Positions 7,319 through 17,241 of a stretch of DNA of 46,273 nt are shown one piece after another (position 1 is the first letter of the stretch; each line of letters begins with the position of its first letter). Source of the stretch: an uncultured Lachnospiraceae bacterium. GTDB lineage: Bacteria; Bacillota; Clostridia; Lachnospirales; Lachnospiraceae. Under the pieces are notes generated by a model. It worked only from the letters and a program-made list of their open reading frames with translations, was not told the origin of the DNA and made no database searches. The DNA is taken from assembly GCA_910586705.1 (NCBI GenBank), contig CAJUJK010000030.1, forward strand, positions 1-46,273, written 5' to 3'. Both the position numbers and the translations under genes were made by a program.

Positions 7319-9307
7319 ATGGATCATTTCAAATTAGTTTCAGAATACGCCCCCACCGGCGACCAGCCTGCGGCTATAGATGCTCTGGTGGACGGGTTTA
7401 AAAAAGGAAATCAGTTTCAGACGCTTCTCGGCGTGACCGGTTCCGGGAAGACTTTTACCATGGCGAATATCATACAGGCGCTCAACAAGCCGACGCTGGT
7501 GATCGCGCATAACAAGACGCTTGCGGGGCAGCTTTACGGTGAGTTCAAGGAGTTTTTCCCGGAAAATGCGGTGGAGTATTTTGTGTCCTACTACGACTAT
7601 TATCAGCCGGAGGCTTATGTGCCTTCCACGGACACGTACATCGCGAAGGACTCTTCCATCAACGACGAGATCGACAAGCTGCGGCTCTCCGCCACCGCCT
7701 CGCTGACGGAGCGGCGGGACGTGGTGGTGATCGCCAGTGTTTCCTGCATTTACGGGCTGGGAAGCCCCGAGGAATACGCGGGCATGAGTATGTCCCTGCG
7801 CCCCGGCATGATGAAGGACCGGGACGAAGTCATCCGCGGACTGATTGAGATGCAGTATAACCGAAACGATATGGATCTGGACCGCTGCTGTTTCCGCGTG
7901 CGCGGCGACGTGGTGGAAATCTGCCCGGCGCAGGGCGGGGACTATCTGATCCGGGTGGAGTTTTTCGGGGATGAAATCGACCGGATCACGGAGGCGGACC
8001 CGCTGACGGGACAGGTGCACGCGGTTCTGGAGCATGTGATGATCTTCCCGGCGTCCCACTATGTGGTGCCGCAGGAGAAAATCAATGCGGCGTGCAAGGT
8101 GATTGAGCAGGAGCTGGATGAGCGGGTGAAATATTTTAAGAGCGAGGACATGCTTCTGGAGGCACAGCGCATTTCGGAACGGACGAACTTTGATGTGGAA
8201 ATGCTGCGGGAGACGGGATTCTGTTCCGGGATAGAGAACTATTCAAGACACTTAAACGGCATGGCGGAAGGGGAGCCGCCCTTCACGCTGCTAGACTATT
8301 TTAAGGACGATTTTCTGATCATTATAGACGAGTCGCATATGACGATTCCGCAGATACGCGGGATGTTCGCGGGGGACAGATCCCGCAAGAACACGCTGGT
8401 GGATTACGGGTTCCGTCTGCCCTCGGCGCTGGATAACCGTCCCCTCTGCTTTGAAGAGTTTGAGGGGCATATCGACCAGATGCTTTTCGTCTCCGCGACC
8501 CCTTCGGATTATGAGGCGGCGCACGAGCTGTTCCGCACAGAGCAGATCATACGCCCTACGGGACTGCTGGATCCCGAGGTGGATGTGCGCCCGGTGGAAG
8601 GGCAGATCGACGATCTCATCTCGGAGATCAACAAGGTTGTGGCGGACAAGGGCAAGGTGCTTGTGACTACGCTCACGAAGCGGATGGCGGAGGATCTGAC
8701 CGCCTACATGAACGATGTGGGCATCCGGGTCAAGTACCTGCACTCCGATATTGACACGCTGGAACGCGCCGAGATCATCCGGGATATGCGGCTTGACGTG
8801 TTCGACGTGCTGGTGGGCATCAATCTTTTGCGGGAAGGACTTGACATCCCGGAAATCCAGCTTGTGGCGATATTGGACGCCGACAAAGAAGGATTCCTGC
8901 GCTCCGCCACTTCCCTGATCCAGACCATAGGAAGGGCGGCGAGAAACGCCAAGGGGCATGTGATCATGTACGCGGACGATAGGACGGATTCCATGAATGT
9001 GGCAATCACAGAGACCAACCGCCGCCGCAAAATACAGCAGGCATACAATGAGGAGCACGGCATCACGCCGCAGACGATACAGAAGGCGGTGCGCGATCTG
9101 ATCAGTATTTCCAAGACCATCGCGAAGGAAGAGCAGCGGTTTGAGAAGGACCCCGAATCCATGAGCAAAGAGGAACTGCAAAAGCTGGTCAAGGAAGTGG
9201 AGAAACAGATGAAACGCGCCGCTGCGGACTTGAATTTCGAGGCGGCTGCCGAGCTGCGTGACCGGATGGTGGAGCTGAAAACAAAGATTAAGGATTTTGA
9301 TAAATAA
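7319..9307 (+). CDS. uvrB: excinuclease ABC subunit B (UvrB)
   Basis: DNA-damage verification helicase of nucleotide excision repair, working with UvrA and UvrC in the cytoplasm. The 662-residue protein starts at MDHFKLVSEYAPTGDQP behind AGAGGT; the 26 codons upstream are not family-like. Walker A is GVTGSGKTF (about residues 37-45). The damage-probing beta-hairpin follows (YYDYYQPEAYVPSTDTYI). DESH (IIIDESHMT) is the Walker B. Motif VI region is IQTIGRAARNAKG. The C-terminal UVR domain for UvrC contact is at about 620-660 (EEVEK-type coiled coil, NFEAAAELRD). Length is normal for the family. A perfect SOS box lies upstream. uvrA follows after 19 bp, so they form one damage-inducible operon. 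No uvrC is in the window. Confidence 0.99.
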   Translation: MDHFKLVSEYAPTGDQPAAIDALVDGFKKGNQFQTLLGVTGSGKTFTMANIIQALNKPTLVIAHNKTLAGQLYGEFKEFFPENAVEYFVSYYDYYQPEAYVPSTDTYIAKDSSINDEIDKLRLSATASLTERRDVVVIASVSCIYGLGSPEEYAGMSMSLRPGMMKDRDEVIRGLIEMQYNRNDMDLDRCCFRVRGDVVEICPAQGGDYLIRVEFFGDEIDRITEADPLTGQVHAVLEHVMIFPASHYVVPQEKINAACKVIEQELDERVKYFKSEDMLLEAQRISERTNFDVEMLRETGFCSGIENYSRHLNGMAEGEPPFTLLDYFKDDFLIIIDESHMTIPQIRGMFAGDRSRKNTLVDYGFRLPSALDNRPLCFEEFEGHIDQMLFVSATPSDYEAAHELFRTEQIIRPTGLLDPEVDVRPVEGQIDDLISEINKVVADKGKVLVTTLTKRMAEDLTAYMNDVGIRVKYLHSDIDTLERAEIIRDMRLDVFDVLVGINLLREGLDIPEIQLVAILDADKEGFLRSATSLIQTIGRAARNAKGHVIMYADDRTDSMNVAITETNRRRKIQQAYNEEHGITPQTIQKAVRDLISISKTIAKEEQRFEKDPESMSKEELQKLVKEVEKQMKRAAADLNFEAAAELRDRMVELKTKIKDFDK

Positions 9308-9326
9308 CAGGGAGAGGTATGGTAGC

Positions 9327-12182
9327 ATGTCAGATACAATAAAGATGCGCCCGCGTGACTATATAAAAATCCGCGGTGCGAATGAACACAACTTAAAAGG
9401 CATTGATCTGGATATCCCCCGCAATGAGTTTGTGGTGCTGACGGGGCTTTCGGGGTCGGGTAAATCTTCCCTTGCCTTCGACACGATTTACGCGGAGGGC
9501 CAGCGGCGTTACATGGAATCGCTCTCCTCCTACGCGAGACAGTTCCTCGGGCAGATGGAAAAGCCGGACGTGGAGCGGATCGAGGGGCTTTCCCCGGCGA
9601 TTTCCATCGACCAGAAATCCACCAACCGGAACCCCCGTTCCACGGTCGGCACGGTGACGGAAATTTACGACTATTTCCGTCTGCTCTACGCCCGTATCGG
9701 TATCCCCCACTGTCCGAACTGCGGCAAGGAAATTAAAAAGCAGACGGTGGACCAGATCGTGGATCAGGTAATGGCATTGCCGGAGGGCACGAAAATCCAG
9801 CTTCTCGCGCCTGTGGTGCGCGGGCGCAAGGGCGAACACGCGAAGGTCTTTGAGCGTGCCAGACGCAGCGGCTATGTGCGCGTGCGCGTGGACGGGAATC
9901 TGTATGATCTGACCGAGGAAGCCGAGGATTTCAAGGTTGAGAAGAACTTTAAACATAACATTGAGATCGTGGTGGACCGTCTCGTCGTGAAGGGCGGTAT
10001 TGAGCGGCGTCTGACGGACTCCGTGGAAAATGTGTTTGCGCTGTCGGAGGGGCTGATGACACTGGATATTATCGGCGGGGAGCCGATGCAGTTCAGCCAG
10101 AGTTTTGCCTGCCCGGACTGCGGGATCAGCATCAGCGAGATTGAGCCGAGAAGCTTTTCCTTCAACAATCCTTTCGGCGCGTGCCCGGGCTGTTTCGGCC
10201 TTGGCTATAAGATGGAGTTCGACGTGGATCTGATGATCCCGGACAAGAGCGTCAGTCTGGAGGACGGCGCGATCACGGTTCTGGGATGGCAGTCCAGCGG
10301 TTCGGAGGGGAGCTTCACCAACGCGGTTTTGCAGGCGCTCGCGAAGGAATTTAAGTTCAGTCTGAAAACGCCCTACGGGGAGCTGCCCGAGAAGGTGCAG
10401 AACATCATTCTTTACGGCACGGACAAACAGGTGAACGTACATTACGAAGGACAGCGGGGCAGCGGCGTCTACCCGGTGGCTTTTGAGGGGCTGATCAAAA
10501 ACGTGGAACGCCGTTACCGCGAGACCGGCTCCGACTGGAGCAAGCAGGAGTACGAGAGCTTTATGCGCATCATTCCCTGCAAGGAATGTAAGGGGATGCG
10601 TCTGAAAAAAGAGTCGCTCGCGGTGACGGTCTGCGACAAGAATATATATGAAATTACGTCTATATCTATAGCGAAACTCCATGCCTTTATCGGGGGTATG
10701 CAGCTCACAAAACAGCAGGAGCTGATCGGCAAGCGCATTTTAAAGGAGATTCGTGCGCGCGTCGGCTTCTTGATGGAGGTCGGGCTGGAATACCTATCCC
10801 TGTCCCGGGCGACAGGCTCCCTTTCCGGCGGTGAGTCCCAGCGGATTCGTCTGGCGACCCAGATCGGATCGGGACTGGTGGGCGTCTGTTATATTCTGGA
10901 CGAACCCAGCATCGGTCTGCACCAGCGGGACAATGACAAGCTGATTGCCGCGCTGAAAAATCTGCGGGATATGGGGAATACGCTTCTCGTGGTGGAACAC
11001 GATGAGGACACCATGCTGGCGGCGGATCATATCGTGGACATCGGACCGGGCGCGGGCAGCCGCGGCGGTGAGGTGGTAGCGCAGGGAACGGCGGAGGAGA
11101 TCATGCAGGTGGAGGCATCCGTCACTGGTCAGTATCTGAGCGGAAAACTGCAGATACCGGTGCCGAAAAAACGCAGGAAACCTGCGGGCTGGCTCACTGT
11201 AAAAGGGGCGGAGGAAAATAATTTAAAGAAGATAGACGTGAAGTTCCCGACGGGCATTCTGACCTGCGTGACCGGCGTGTCAGGCTCCGGGAAAAGCTCT
11301 CTCGTCAACGAAATTCTCTACAAGCATCTGGCAAGGGATTTAAACCGGGCGCGCTGCATTCCCGGTAAACACAAGGAAATTCTGGGCATAGATCAGCTCG
11401 ATAAGGTGATTGCTATCGACCAGTCTCCCATCGGCAGGACGCCCCGCTCCAACCCGGCAACTTACACGGGCGTTTTCGATCAGATCCGCGATCTGTTTGC
11501 CGGCACGCCGGACGCCAAAGCGAGAGGCTACAAGAAAGGCCGCTTCAGCTTTAACGTGAAGGGTGGTCGCTGCGAGGCGTGCGGCGGCGACGGCATCATT
11601 AAAATAGAGATGCACTTCCTGCCCGACGTCTATGTGCCCTGCGAGGTCTGCGGCGGCAAACGTTACAACCGGGAGACACTGGAAGTAAAGTACAAAGGAA
11701 AAAGCATTTTTGACGTGCTTGATATGACGGTGGAGGAGGCGGTTCCCTTCTTTGAGAATCTGCCTTCCATCCGCAGAAAGATAGAGACGCTAAACGACGT
11801 GGGACTCTCTTATGTGAAGCTGGGGCAGCCTTCCACCACCCTCTCCGGCGGCGAGGCGCAGCGAATCAAACTGGCTACAGAGCTTTCTAAGCGCAGCACG
11901 GGCAAGACCATCTACATTCTGGACGAGCCCACCACGGGACTGCACTTCGCGGACGTGCACAAGCTGGTGGATATCCTGCACAAGCTGGCGGAAGGCGGCA
12001 ATACGGTAGTTGTCATCGAGCACAATCTTGATGTGATCAAGACCGCCGACTACATCATAGACATGGGACCCGAGGGCGGCGAGGGAGGCGGCGCCGTGGT
12101 AGCCACAGGTACGCCGGAGGAGGTTGCGAAAATTAAAGAATCTTACACGGGAATTTATATCAAGAAAATGTTGGAACGATAG
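9327..12182 (+). CDS. uvrA: excinuclease ABC subunit A (UvrA)
   Basis: Damage-recognition ATPase of nucleotide excision repair; loads UvrB on DNA. 951 residues, normal length, starting at MSDTIKMRPRDYIKIRGANEHN behind GGGAGAGG. It has two ABC halves, with Walker A GLSGSGKSS near residue 35 and GVSGSGKSS near 650. The signatures are LSGGESQRIRLATQ and LSGGEAQRIKLATE, with Walker B segments CYILDEPS and IYILDEPT. Cys pairs CPNCG, CPDCG with CPGC, and CEACGGDG with CEVCGGKR form the usual zinc modules. It is 19 bp downstream of uvrB and shares its SOS control. A perfect terminator hairpin follows 26 bp after the stop. Confidence 0.99.
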   Translation: MSDTIKMRPRDYIKIRGANEHNLKGIDLDIPRNEFVVLTGLSGSGKSSLAFDTIYAEGQRRYMESLSSYARQFLGQMEKPDVERIEGLSPAISIDQKSTNRNPRSTVGTVTEIYDYFRLLYARIGIPHCPNCGKEIKKQTVDQIVDQVMALPEGTKIQLLAPVVRGRKGEHAKVFERARRSGYVRVRVDGNLYDLTEEAEDFKVEKNFKHNIEIVVDRLVVKGGIERRLTDSVENVFALSEGLMTLDIIGGEPMQFSQSFACPDCGISISEIEPRSFSFNNPFGACPGCFGLGYKMEFDVDLMIPDKSVSLEDGAITVLGWQSSGSEGSFTNAVLQALAKEFKFSLKTPYGELPEKVQNIILYGTDKQVNVHYEGQRGSGVYPVAFEGLIKNVERRYRETGSDWSKQEYESFMRIIPCKECKGMRLKKESLAVTVCDKNIYEITSISIAKLHAFIGGMQLTKQQELIGKRILKEIRARVGFLMEVGLEYLSLSRATGSLSGGESQRIRLATQIGSGLVGVCYILDEPSIGLHQRDNDKLIAALKNLRDMGNTLLVVEHDEDTMLAADHIVDIGPGAGSRGGEVVAQGTAEEIMQVEASVTGQYLSGKLQIPVPKKRRKPAGWLTVKGAEENNLKKIDVKFPTGILTCVTGVSGSGKSSLVNEILYKHLARDLNRARCIPGKHKEILGIDQLDKVIAIDQSPIGRTPRSNPATYTGVFDQIRDLFAGTPDAKARGYKKGRFSFNVKGGRCEACGGDGIIKIEMHFLPDVYVPCEVCGGKRYNRETLEVKYKGKSIFDVLDMTVEEAVPFFENLPSIRRKIETLNDVGLSYVKLGQPSTTLSGGEAQRIKLATELSKRSTGKTIYILDEPTTGLHFADVHKLVDILHKLAEGGNTVVVIEHNLDVIKTADYIIDMGPEGGEGGGAVVATGTPEEVAKIKESYTGIYIKKMLER

Positions 12183-12207
12183 CTGTAAAAAATCTAAATA
12201 ACGAATG

Positions 12208-12244
12208 AATTGCGCAGACCATATGATCTGCGCAATTATTTATT
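12208..12244. terminator. bidirectional terminator between uvrA and the convergent ATPase gene
   Basis: A perfect 11-bp stem (AATTGCGCAGA with TCTGCGCAATT, 8-base loop) followed by ATTTATT. A second long-range inverted repeat (ATCAAGGTG at about 12250 with CACCTTGAT at about 12320) fills the remaining gap and may serve the minus-strand gene. Confidence 0.75.
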
Positions 12245-12323
12245 CTATAGGATCAAGGTGTCAAAAGGTGCTCCATTCATTTTGTGCACTATGCCTTCTC
12301 AATTTGAAAATAGCACCTTGATT

Positions 12324-13985
12324 TTATAGCATCCGATACCTCGCCAGACACGCCAGAATCTCCTGCCGTCTCACGTAGGCGGCGGGCCCGGCGCCGTAGT
12401 TTTTCGGCGTCAATGCCAGAATCCCTTCTTTCTCCAGCTTGGCGAAAACTTCTTCCGTAAGCTGAGGAAGGGTTTTCTTTCCGTTGGCGAGTTTATCCAG
12501 CACATACTGCGAAATATAGGCGAGCGCGGCGGTCTGGCTCTCGCCCACGATCTGTTCCAGATAGCGCAGGTCAATTTCATTCTTATCCAGACTGATTGTA
12601 TCCCAGCCGTGCACCTTTGCCTTCTCAATCCGTTTCGTGCGGACGGTCTTTTTCAGCCAGTCCGTCTTTTTCACGGTTTCCTCCGTCAGCTCGACAGCAA
12701 GCTCCTTCGCCCGGACAGTCACGTCCTTCGTCTCATAACAATCCATCTGCAGAACTGTGTCGGCTACCGACAGATAATCGCCGGAACTGCCTGCCACAAG
12801 AATCGTGGAAATGCCCAGATCGCTGTACAGACTTCTTATTTTGCGGATAAAGGGCGTGATCGGTTCCTTCTCGTCGGAGACAAGCTGCGCCATGCGCCCG
12901 TCGCGCACCATAAAGTTGGTGGCGGAAGTATCCTCGTCGATCAAAAGCACGGTGCTGCCGCTGGCAAGCGCCTCCACTGTGTTTGCCGCCTGCGAGGTAC
13001 TGCCGCTGGCGTTTTCCGTCTGAAAACGGGTGGTGTCCGATTTCATGGGAAGATTGTTGATAAACATGGAAATATCTGTCTCGTGGATGCAGCGGTGCTC
13101 CTCGGCGCGCAGCTTAAACGCGCTCTCGTCGGTGATGACCAGTTCCCTGCCATCCCCGGCAATGTGATTGTAGACGCCGCGCTCCAATGCTTTTAATAAG
13201 GTAGACTTGCCGTGGAAACCGCCTCCTGCAATGACCGTAATCCCGTGGCGGATGCCCATGCCCCGCACCTGTCCGCGGTGCGGAAGATCGAGAGTAACCG
13301 CAAGCGTGTCGGGGCTTTTGAATACCACCGCGTCCCGCATGGGTCTCTGGGAAACGCCGCTCTCCCTCGGCAGGATGGAGCCGTCCGCCACAAAAGCCGC
13401 CAGATCATGTTTCGGAAGGGCTTCGCGGATAAACTGCTGGTCGTCCGCCAGCGCGGTCACCTTGTCCAGATCCTGCTTCATGCGGGGATTCATCTTGAAA
13501 ACCTGCTGCGCCATGTCGGGGAGCAGGCGGAATAAAATCTGCGACAGTTCCCCCGCCGCAATGGTGCGTCCGAATGCGGGAAAGCCCACTTCGATACGCG
13601 CTTCTACCGCATCCTTGCCAATATGCATGGCGGTTGTCTCCAGAATCTCCTGCCCGGTTCTGCACGCCGTCACCAGACCGCTTTTGCCGGAGCCTTTTGC
13701 CGCCCTGCCGTCGCCGTTTCGTAAGAAGCGGTGGAGACTGCGCAGAAGATAATCTTCCACCGCGATCCGGCGGTGTCTGCTCTCAAAATAGGAAGCGGGT
13801 ATGTTCCCCTGATTCCGATATACGATCCGCACCCGGGAGGGCGACGCGAAGGGATCTCCCTGCACGTGGTCAATCCAGAGACGGTATGTCCCAAAATCGT
13901 ATTCTCCTTCCAGAACTTTGTATGCTTTGTAACCTTTGTGATCGATTTCCCTCAGTTTTGCCTGCAATTCTGCCTGTGTTTTCAT
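12324..13985 (-). CDS. predicted ABC-class ATPase (COG3044 family)
   Basis: A 553-residue cytoplasmic ATPase of the COG3044/ABC_ATPase family, whose function is not established. Residues about 245-260 form the Walker A (GGGFHGKSTLLKALERGVYNH). LSRPR-like basic segments precede it. The Walker B is STVLLIDEDTSATNFMVRD near residue 335, typical of this family. No transmembrane partner is nearby, so it is not a transporter component. The start MKTQAELQAKLREID is preceded by AAAGGAG. It is transcribed alone, convergent to uvrA, and separated from mbl by a 350-bp divergent promoter region. Confidence 0.9.
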   Translation of the reverse strand: MKTQAELQAKLREIDHKGYKAYKVLEGEYDFGTYRLWIDHVQGDPFASPSRVRIVYRNQGNIPASYFESRHRRIAVEDYLLRSLHRFLRNGDGRAAKGSGKSGLVTACRTGQEILETTAMHIGKDAVEARIEVGFPAFGRTIAAGELSQILFRLLPDMAQQVFKMNPRMKQDLDKVTALADDQQFIREALPKHDLAAFVADGSILPRESGVSQRPMRDAVVFKSPDTLAVTLDLPHRGQVRGMGIRHGITVIAGGGFHGKSTLLKALERGVYNHIAGDGRELVITDESAFKLRAEEHRCIHETDISMFINNLPMKSDTTRFQTENASGSTSQAANTVEALASGSTVLLIDEDTSATNFMVRDGRMAQLVSDEKEPITPFIRKIRSLYSDLGISTILVAGSSGDYLSVADTVLQMDCYETKDVTVRAKELAVELTEETVKKTDWLKKTVRTKRIEKAKVHGWDTISLDKNEIDLRYLEQIVGESQTAALAYISQYVLDKLANGKKTLPQLTEEVFAKLEKEGILALTPKNYGAGPAAYVRRQEILACLARYRML

Positions 13986-14267
13986 GGTCGGTTATACTCC
14001 TTTTTTATGTTTCAGCCCTGCTGTAAGGGGCGGGGCTGCGCGGTCATCCGCCCGGAATGCTTTGGAAGCGGCGTCCACTATCTTGTAGTATAACACAGCT
14101 TCCAGAATCTGCTACAAAATTTTTGGGGAAGAAATGCCGTTATGGGTAAACATTTCCGCCCTGCCGTCCGATAATAAATTAGAAGGCATGGATGCTGAAA
14201 TCAGAGCGGATGGAACCGTTCTGTTTTTGGCGTTTTTTACTTTTTTTAAAAAAAATCATAAAAACCT

Positions 14268-14296
14268 TTGAAAAACCGCTTTAATAAGGGTATAAT
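14268..14296 (+). promoter_or_regulatory. sigma-A type promoter of mbl
   Basis: TTGAAA, a 17-bp spacer and TATAAT, ending 39 bp before the mbl ATG. The 350-bp gap 13986-14335 otherwise holds an A/T tract at 14236-14256 just upstream of this promoter (UP-element like) and nothing else that I can identify. Confidence 0.8.
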
Positions 14297-14335
14297 GTAT
14301 AAGCGGTATATTCTCGGGAAGGGGAACAAAGGTAA

Positions 14336-15328
14336 ATGCAGTTTACAGATATCGGTATCGATCTTGGCACAGCCAGTATTTTAGTATATATCAGAGGAAA
14401 GGGCGTTGTACTGAAAGAGCCCTCGGTAGTTGCGTTTGACAGAGACACGAACAAAATCAAGGCAATCGGTGAGGATGCACGCCTCATGCTCGGCAGGACG
14501 CCGGGCAATATCGTGGCAGTAAGACCCTTGAGACAGGGCGTAATCTCCGACTATCAGGTTACGGAAAAAATGATGAAGTATTTTATCCAGAAGGCTCTGG
14601 GTAAAAAGACTTTCAGAAAGCCGCGCATTGCGGTCTGCGTGCCCAGCGGGGTGACAGAAGTGGAAAAGAAAGCCGTGGAGGACGCGACTTATCAAGCGGG
14701 CGCCAGAGAGGTTTCCATCATTGAGGAGCCGATCGCGGCAGCCATCGGCGCGGGCATTGACATTTCCAAGCCCTGCGGAAACATGATCGTGGATATCGGC
14801 GGCGGTACTTCCGATATCGCGGTGATTTCCCTCGGCGGCACGGTGGTCAGCGCGTCCATCAAGATAGCGGGCGACGACTTTGACGAGGCTATCGTGCGTT
14901 ATATGCGTAAAAAACACAATCTGCTGATCGGTGAACGGACGGCAGAGGATCTGAAGATAAAAATCGGCTCCGCTTTCAAGCGCCCCGAAGTGGATTATAT
15001 GGATGTGAGGGGCCGTAATCTGGTGACCGGTCTCCCCAGAACCGTCAAGGTTTCCTCGGAGGAGACGGAGGAAGCGCTGCACGAGACCACAGTGCAGATT
15101 GTGGAGACGATTCACAGCGTGCTGGAGAAAACGCCCCCGGAACTGGCGGCGGATATCGCTGACCGCGGCATTGTTCTGACGGGAGGCGGCAGTCTGTTGC
15201 GCGGACTGGAGGACTTGATCGCGGCGAAAACCGGCATCAACACCATGACAGCGGAAGATCCGATGACAGCGGTGGCGATCGGCACAGGAAAGTATGTGGA
15301 ATTTTTGGCGGGATACCGCGAAGACTAA
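14336..15328 (+). CDS. mbl: MreB-family actin-like cell-shape protein (Mbl type)
   Basis: Forms membrane-associated filaments that guide cell-wall elongation. 330 residues, normal for MreB/Mbl. Actin-fold nucleotide motifs are DIGIDLGTAS (phosphate 1, residues 5-14), MIVDIGGGTSDIAVISLG (phosphate 2, about 147-164) and GIVLTGGGSLLRGL (adenosine, about 281-294). IIEEPIAAAIGAG is the usual connecting segment. It is called Mbl rather than MreB because the next two genes are flagellar rod genes, the mbl-flhO-flhP order known from Bacillus subtilis, and because mreC/mreD are absent. A strong promoter precedes it. The 117-bp gap to the next gene contains a hairpin. Confidence 0.93.
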   Translation: MQFTDIGIDLGTASILVYIRGKGVVLKEPSVVAFDRDTNKIKAIGEDARLMLGRTPGNIVAVRPLRQGVISDYQVTEKMMKYFIQKALGKKTFRKPRIAVCVPSGVTEVEKKAVEDATYQAGAREVSIIEEPIAAAIGAGIDISKPCGNMIVDIGGGTSDIAVISLGGTVVSASIKIAGDDFDEAIVRYMRKKHNLLIGERTAEDLKIKIGSAFKRPEVDYMDVRGRNLVTGLPRTVKVSSEETEEALHETTVQIVETIHSVLEKTPPELAADIADRGIVLTGGGSLLRGLEDLIAAKTGINTMTAEDPMTAVAIGTGKYVEFLAGYRED

Positions 15329-15394
15329 AGCGAAAAGAATTTCCAACCGCTTGCAGCAAAGGCTGCTTCGCGGAAAAATTCTAAGTTTCGCTTA

Positions 15395-15419
15395 CGAGAA
15401 TGCAAAAAGCGCATTCTCG
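15395..15419. repeat. intercistronic hairpin between mbl and the first rod gene
   Basis: A perfect 9-bp stem (CGAGAATGC with GCATTCTCG, loop AAAAAGC) without a T-run. A smaller hairpin (GCAGC with GCTGC) lies at about 15352-15365. They may act as a processing or stability element that separates mbl and rod-gene expression. Confidence 0.5.
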
Positions 15420-15445
15420 GTTATAGAGAGAGAGGAAGATACGTT

Positions 15446-16315
15446 ATGCTGAAAGGTTTGTACACCGCTTATACGGGCATGTTGAATGAGCAGCATCGGA
15501 TGGACGTTCTGACGAACAATCTGGCGAATGCGACGACCAACGGTTTTAAGAAAGAGGGCACCACAAGCGAAGCGTTCGACACGGTGCTTGCCTATAAGAT
15601 TAAGGATCTGTCGGAGCCGGGAAATCTTCCGAGACCGATGGCGACCAACAGAGCCGTGGATGAAGCGGAACTGAATAACCCGCTAAATGAGAATTATCTG
15701 GAAAAGCGCATTAGGAAAACAGGCTTGAATCTGGGCGTAAAGATCGGAGAAAACTATGTGGATTACTCCGAAGGTCCGCTCAAAGAGACGGGAAATCCGC
15801 TGGATCTGGCGCTCTCCGACAGAGGTTTCTTTGCGGTGGAGTATACCAACAAGCGTGGGGAGACTTCCACCAAATACACCAGAGACGGTAATTTCACCAT
15901 GAATGTGCAGGGATTTTTGCAGACGCAGGACGGTGATTTCGTGCTGGACGAGGATGGACGGCGGATCCAGATGGATACGGCGCTTCCGATCAGCATCAGC
16001 CGCAACGGCACGATTATTCAGGATGGCGATGAAGTTGCGACCATCGGCATTTCCGATTTTGAGGACTACAATTATCTGGAGCGTTTCGGTGAGAATTATT
16101 TTCAGCCGGTAGAGGGCGCGACAGAACTGGACAGAGGCGAGACGGGCGTAAATGTACAGGTTCATCAGGGATACCTTGAGATGTCAAACATTTCCGTCGT
16201 GACCGAGATGGTTAATATGATTACGCTGCAGCGGCAGTACGAGAGCAACCAGAAAGTTATCACTACCTACGACGATACGTTGGAGCAGGCAGTAACCCAG
16301 AACGGTAAAGTATAA
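15446..16315 (+). CDS. flhO: flagellar basal-body rod protein, FlgF/FlhO type
   Basis: Structural subunit of the flagellar rod, exported by the flagellar type III system without a cleaved signal. 289 residues. The N-terminus has the conserved rod/hook pattern (MLKGLYTAYTGMLNEQHRMDVLTNNLANATTNGFKKEG). The C-terminus matches the partner helix (YLEMSNISVVTEMVNMITLQRQYESNQKVITTYDDTLEQAV). The two form the coiled coil D0 domain. The middle (about 80-240) is the FlgE/F/G-like D1 domain with DNGN-like RDGNFTMN. FlgF versus FlgG cannot be separated by eye, and it may be annotated as FlgG. It is in an operon with the next rod gene (37-bp gap). Confidence 0.92.
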   Translation: MLKGLYTAYTGMLNEQHRMDVLTNNLANATTNGFKKEGTTSEAFDTVLAYKIKDLSEPGNLPRPMATNRAVDEAELNNPLNENYLEKRIRKTGLNLGVKIGENYVDYSEGPLKETGNPLDLALSDRGFFAVEYTNKRGETSTKYTRDGNFTMNVQGFLQTQDGDFVLDEDGRRIQMDTALPISISRNGTIIQDGDEVATIGISDFEDYNYLERFGENYFQPVEGATELDRGETGVNVQVHQGYLEMSNISVVTEMVNMITLQRQYESNQKVITTYDDTLEQAVTQNGKV

Positions 16316-16352
16316 GTATAGGAAATAAAGAAAAGGTGTAAAGGAGAATACC

Positions 16353-17171
16353 ATGGTTAGAAGTTTATGGTCGGGCGCAACCGGCATGAATGCACAGCAG
16401 ACAAATGTGGACACGATAGCAAATAACCTTGCAAACGTCAATTCTGTGGGATATAAGGCACAGGTGGCACAGTTTAAATCTCTTCTGTACCAGAACCTGC
16501 AGTCTGTCACCACGACGGCAAACGGCGATCCGAAACCGACCACCTCTCAGGTAGGTCTGGGTGTGCGGACAGCCTCCATCAACCAGATTTTCACACAGGG
16601 AAGTCTTCTGGATTCCGCTTCCGATACTTCGTTCGCGATTGAGGGCGACGGTTTCTTTGCTCTGCGCGGCGAGGACGGCGATATCTTCTATACGAGAAAC
16701 GGTGATTTCACATGGGCGCTTGCGGGCGGAAACCGTATGACGCTGACCAATGCGGACGGTCTCCCGGTACTGGATACGTCAGGGCGTGCGATTGTGCTTC
16801 CGGCTAACTACATAGCGAGCAACCTCTCCATCACGGAGGATGGTCAGATCTGCTATCCCGATGACCAGAATAACCCGCAGCCTATCGGTGTACAGATTGG
16901 TACGTTCCAGTTTAACAACCCCGGCGGCTTAAAGAGAGTGGGCGATACCCTCTTTGTCGTGACGGATGCCAGCGGTCGTGCCCTCAACGAGGACACAACG
17001 GACGACCTGCAAAAGAGCAGAATTATTCAAGGCTATCTGGAAGGTTCCAACGTGCAGGTGGCAAACGAGATGGTAAATCTGATCGTAGCGCAGCGTGCTT
17101 ACGAGATGAACTCCAAGTCCATCACAACGTCTGACTCCATGCTTGAAGTGGCAAACAACTTGAAACGCTAA
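16353..17171 (+). CDS. flhP: flagellar basal-body rod protein, FlgG/FlhP type
   Basis: Second flagellar rod subunit, 272 residues. The N-terminal helix is MVRSLWSGATGMNAQQTNVDTIANNLANVNSVGYK; the C-terminal helix is EGSNVQVANEMVNLIVAQRAYEMNSKSITTSDSMLEVANNLKR, a very typical FlgG ending. The centre contains FAIEGDGFFALRG and TRNGDFTW, diagnostic of FlgE/F/G proteins. AAGGAG stands 7 bases before the ATG. It follows the first rod gene by 37 bp, and the 233-bp gap after it carries repeats before the rod-binding protein gene. The product should be secreted and assembled in the distal rod. Confidence 0.95.
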   Translation: MVRSLWSGATGMNAQQTNVDTIANNLANVNSVGYKAQVAQFKSLLYQNLQSVTTTANGDPKPTTSQVGLGVRTASINQIFTQGSLLDSASDTSFAIEGDGFFALRGEDGDIFYTRNGDFTWALAGGNRMTLTNADGLPVLDTSGRAIVLPANYIASNLSITEDGQICYPDDQNNPQPIGVQIGTFQFNNPGGLKRVGDTLFVVTDASGRALNEDTTDDLQKSRIIQGYLEGSNVQVANEMVNLIVAQRAYEMNSKSITTSDSMLEVANNLKR

Positions 17172-17241
17172 GAGCCGTGCAAAATTGGGGCTGAGCAGGA
17201 CGCGTATGCTTGCATACGGCGGACTTCTCAGGCACAATTTT

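Noticed and set aside
9393..10682. 429-codon minus-strand open frame opposite uvrA
   Set aside because: His/Arg/Leu-rich shadow of a well-conserved gene.
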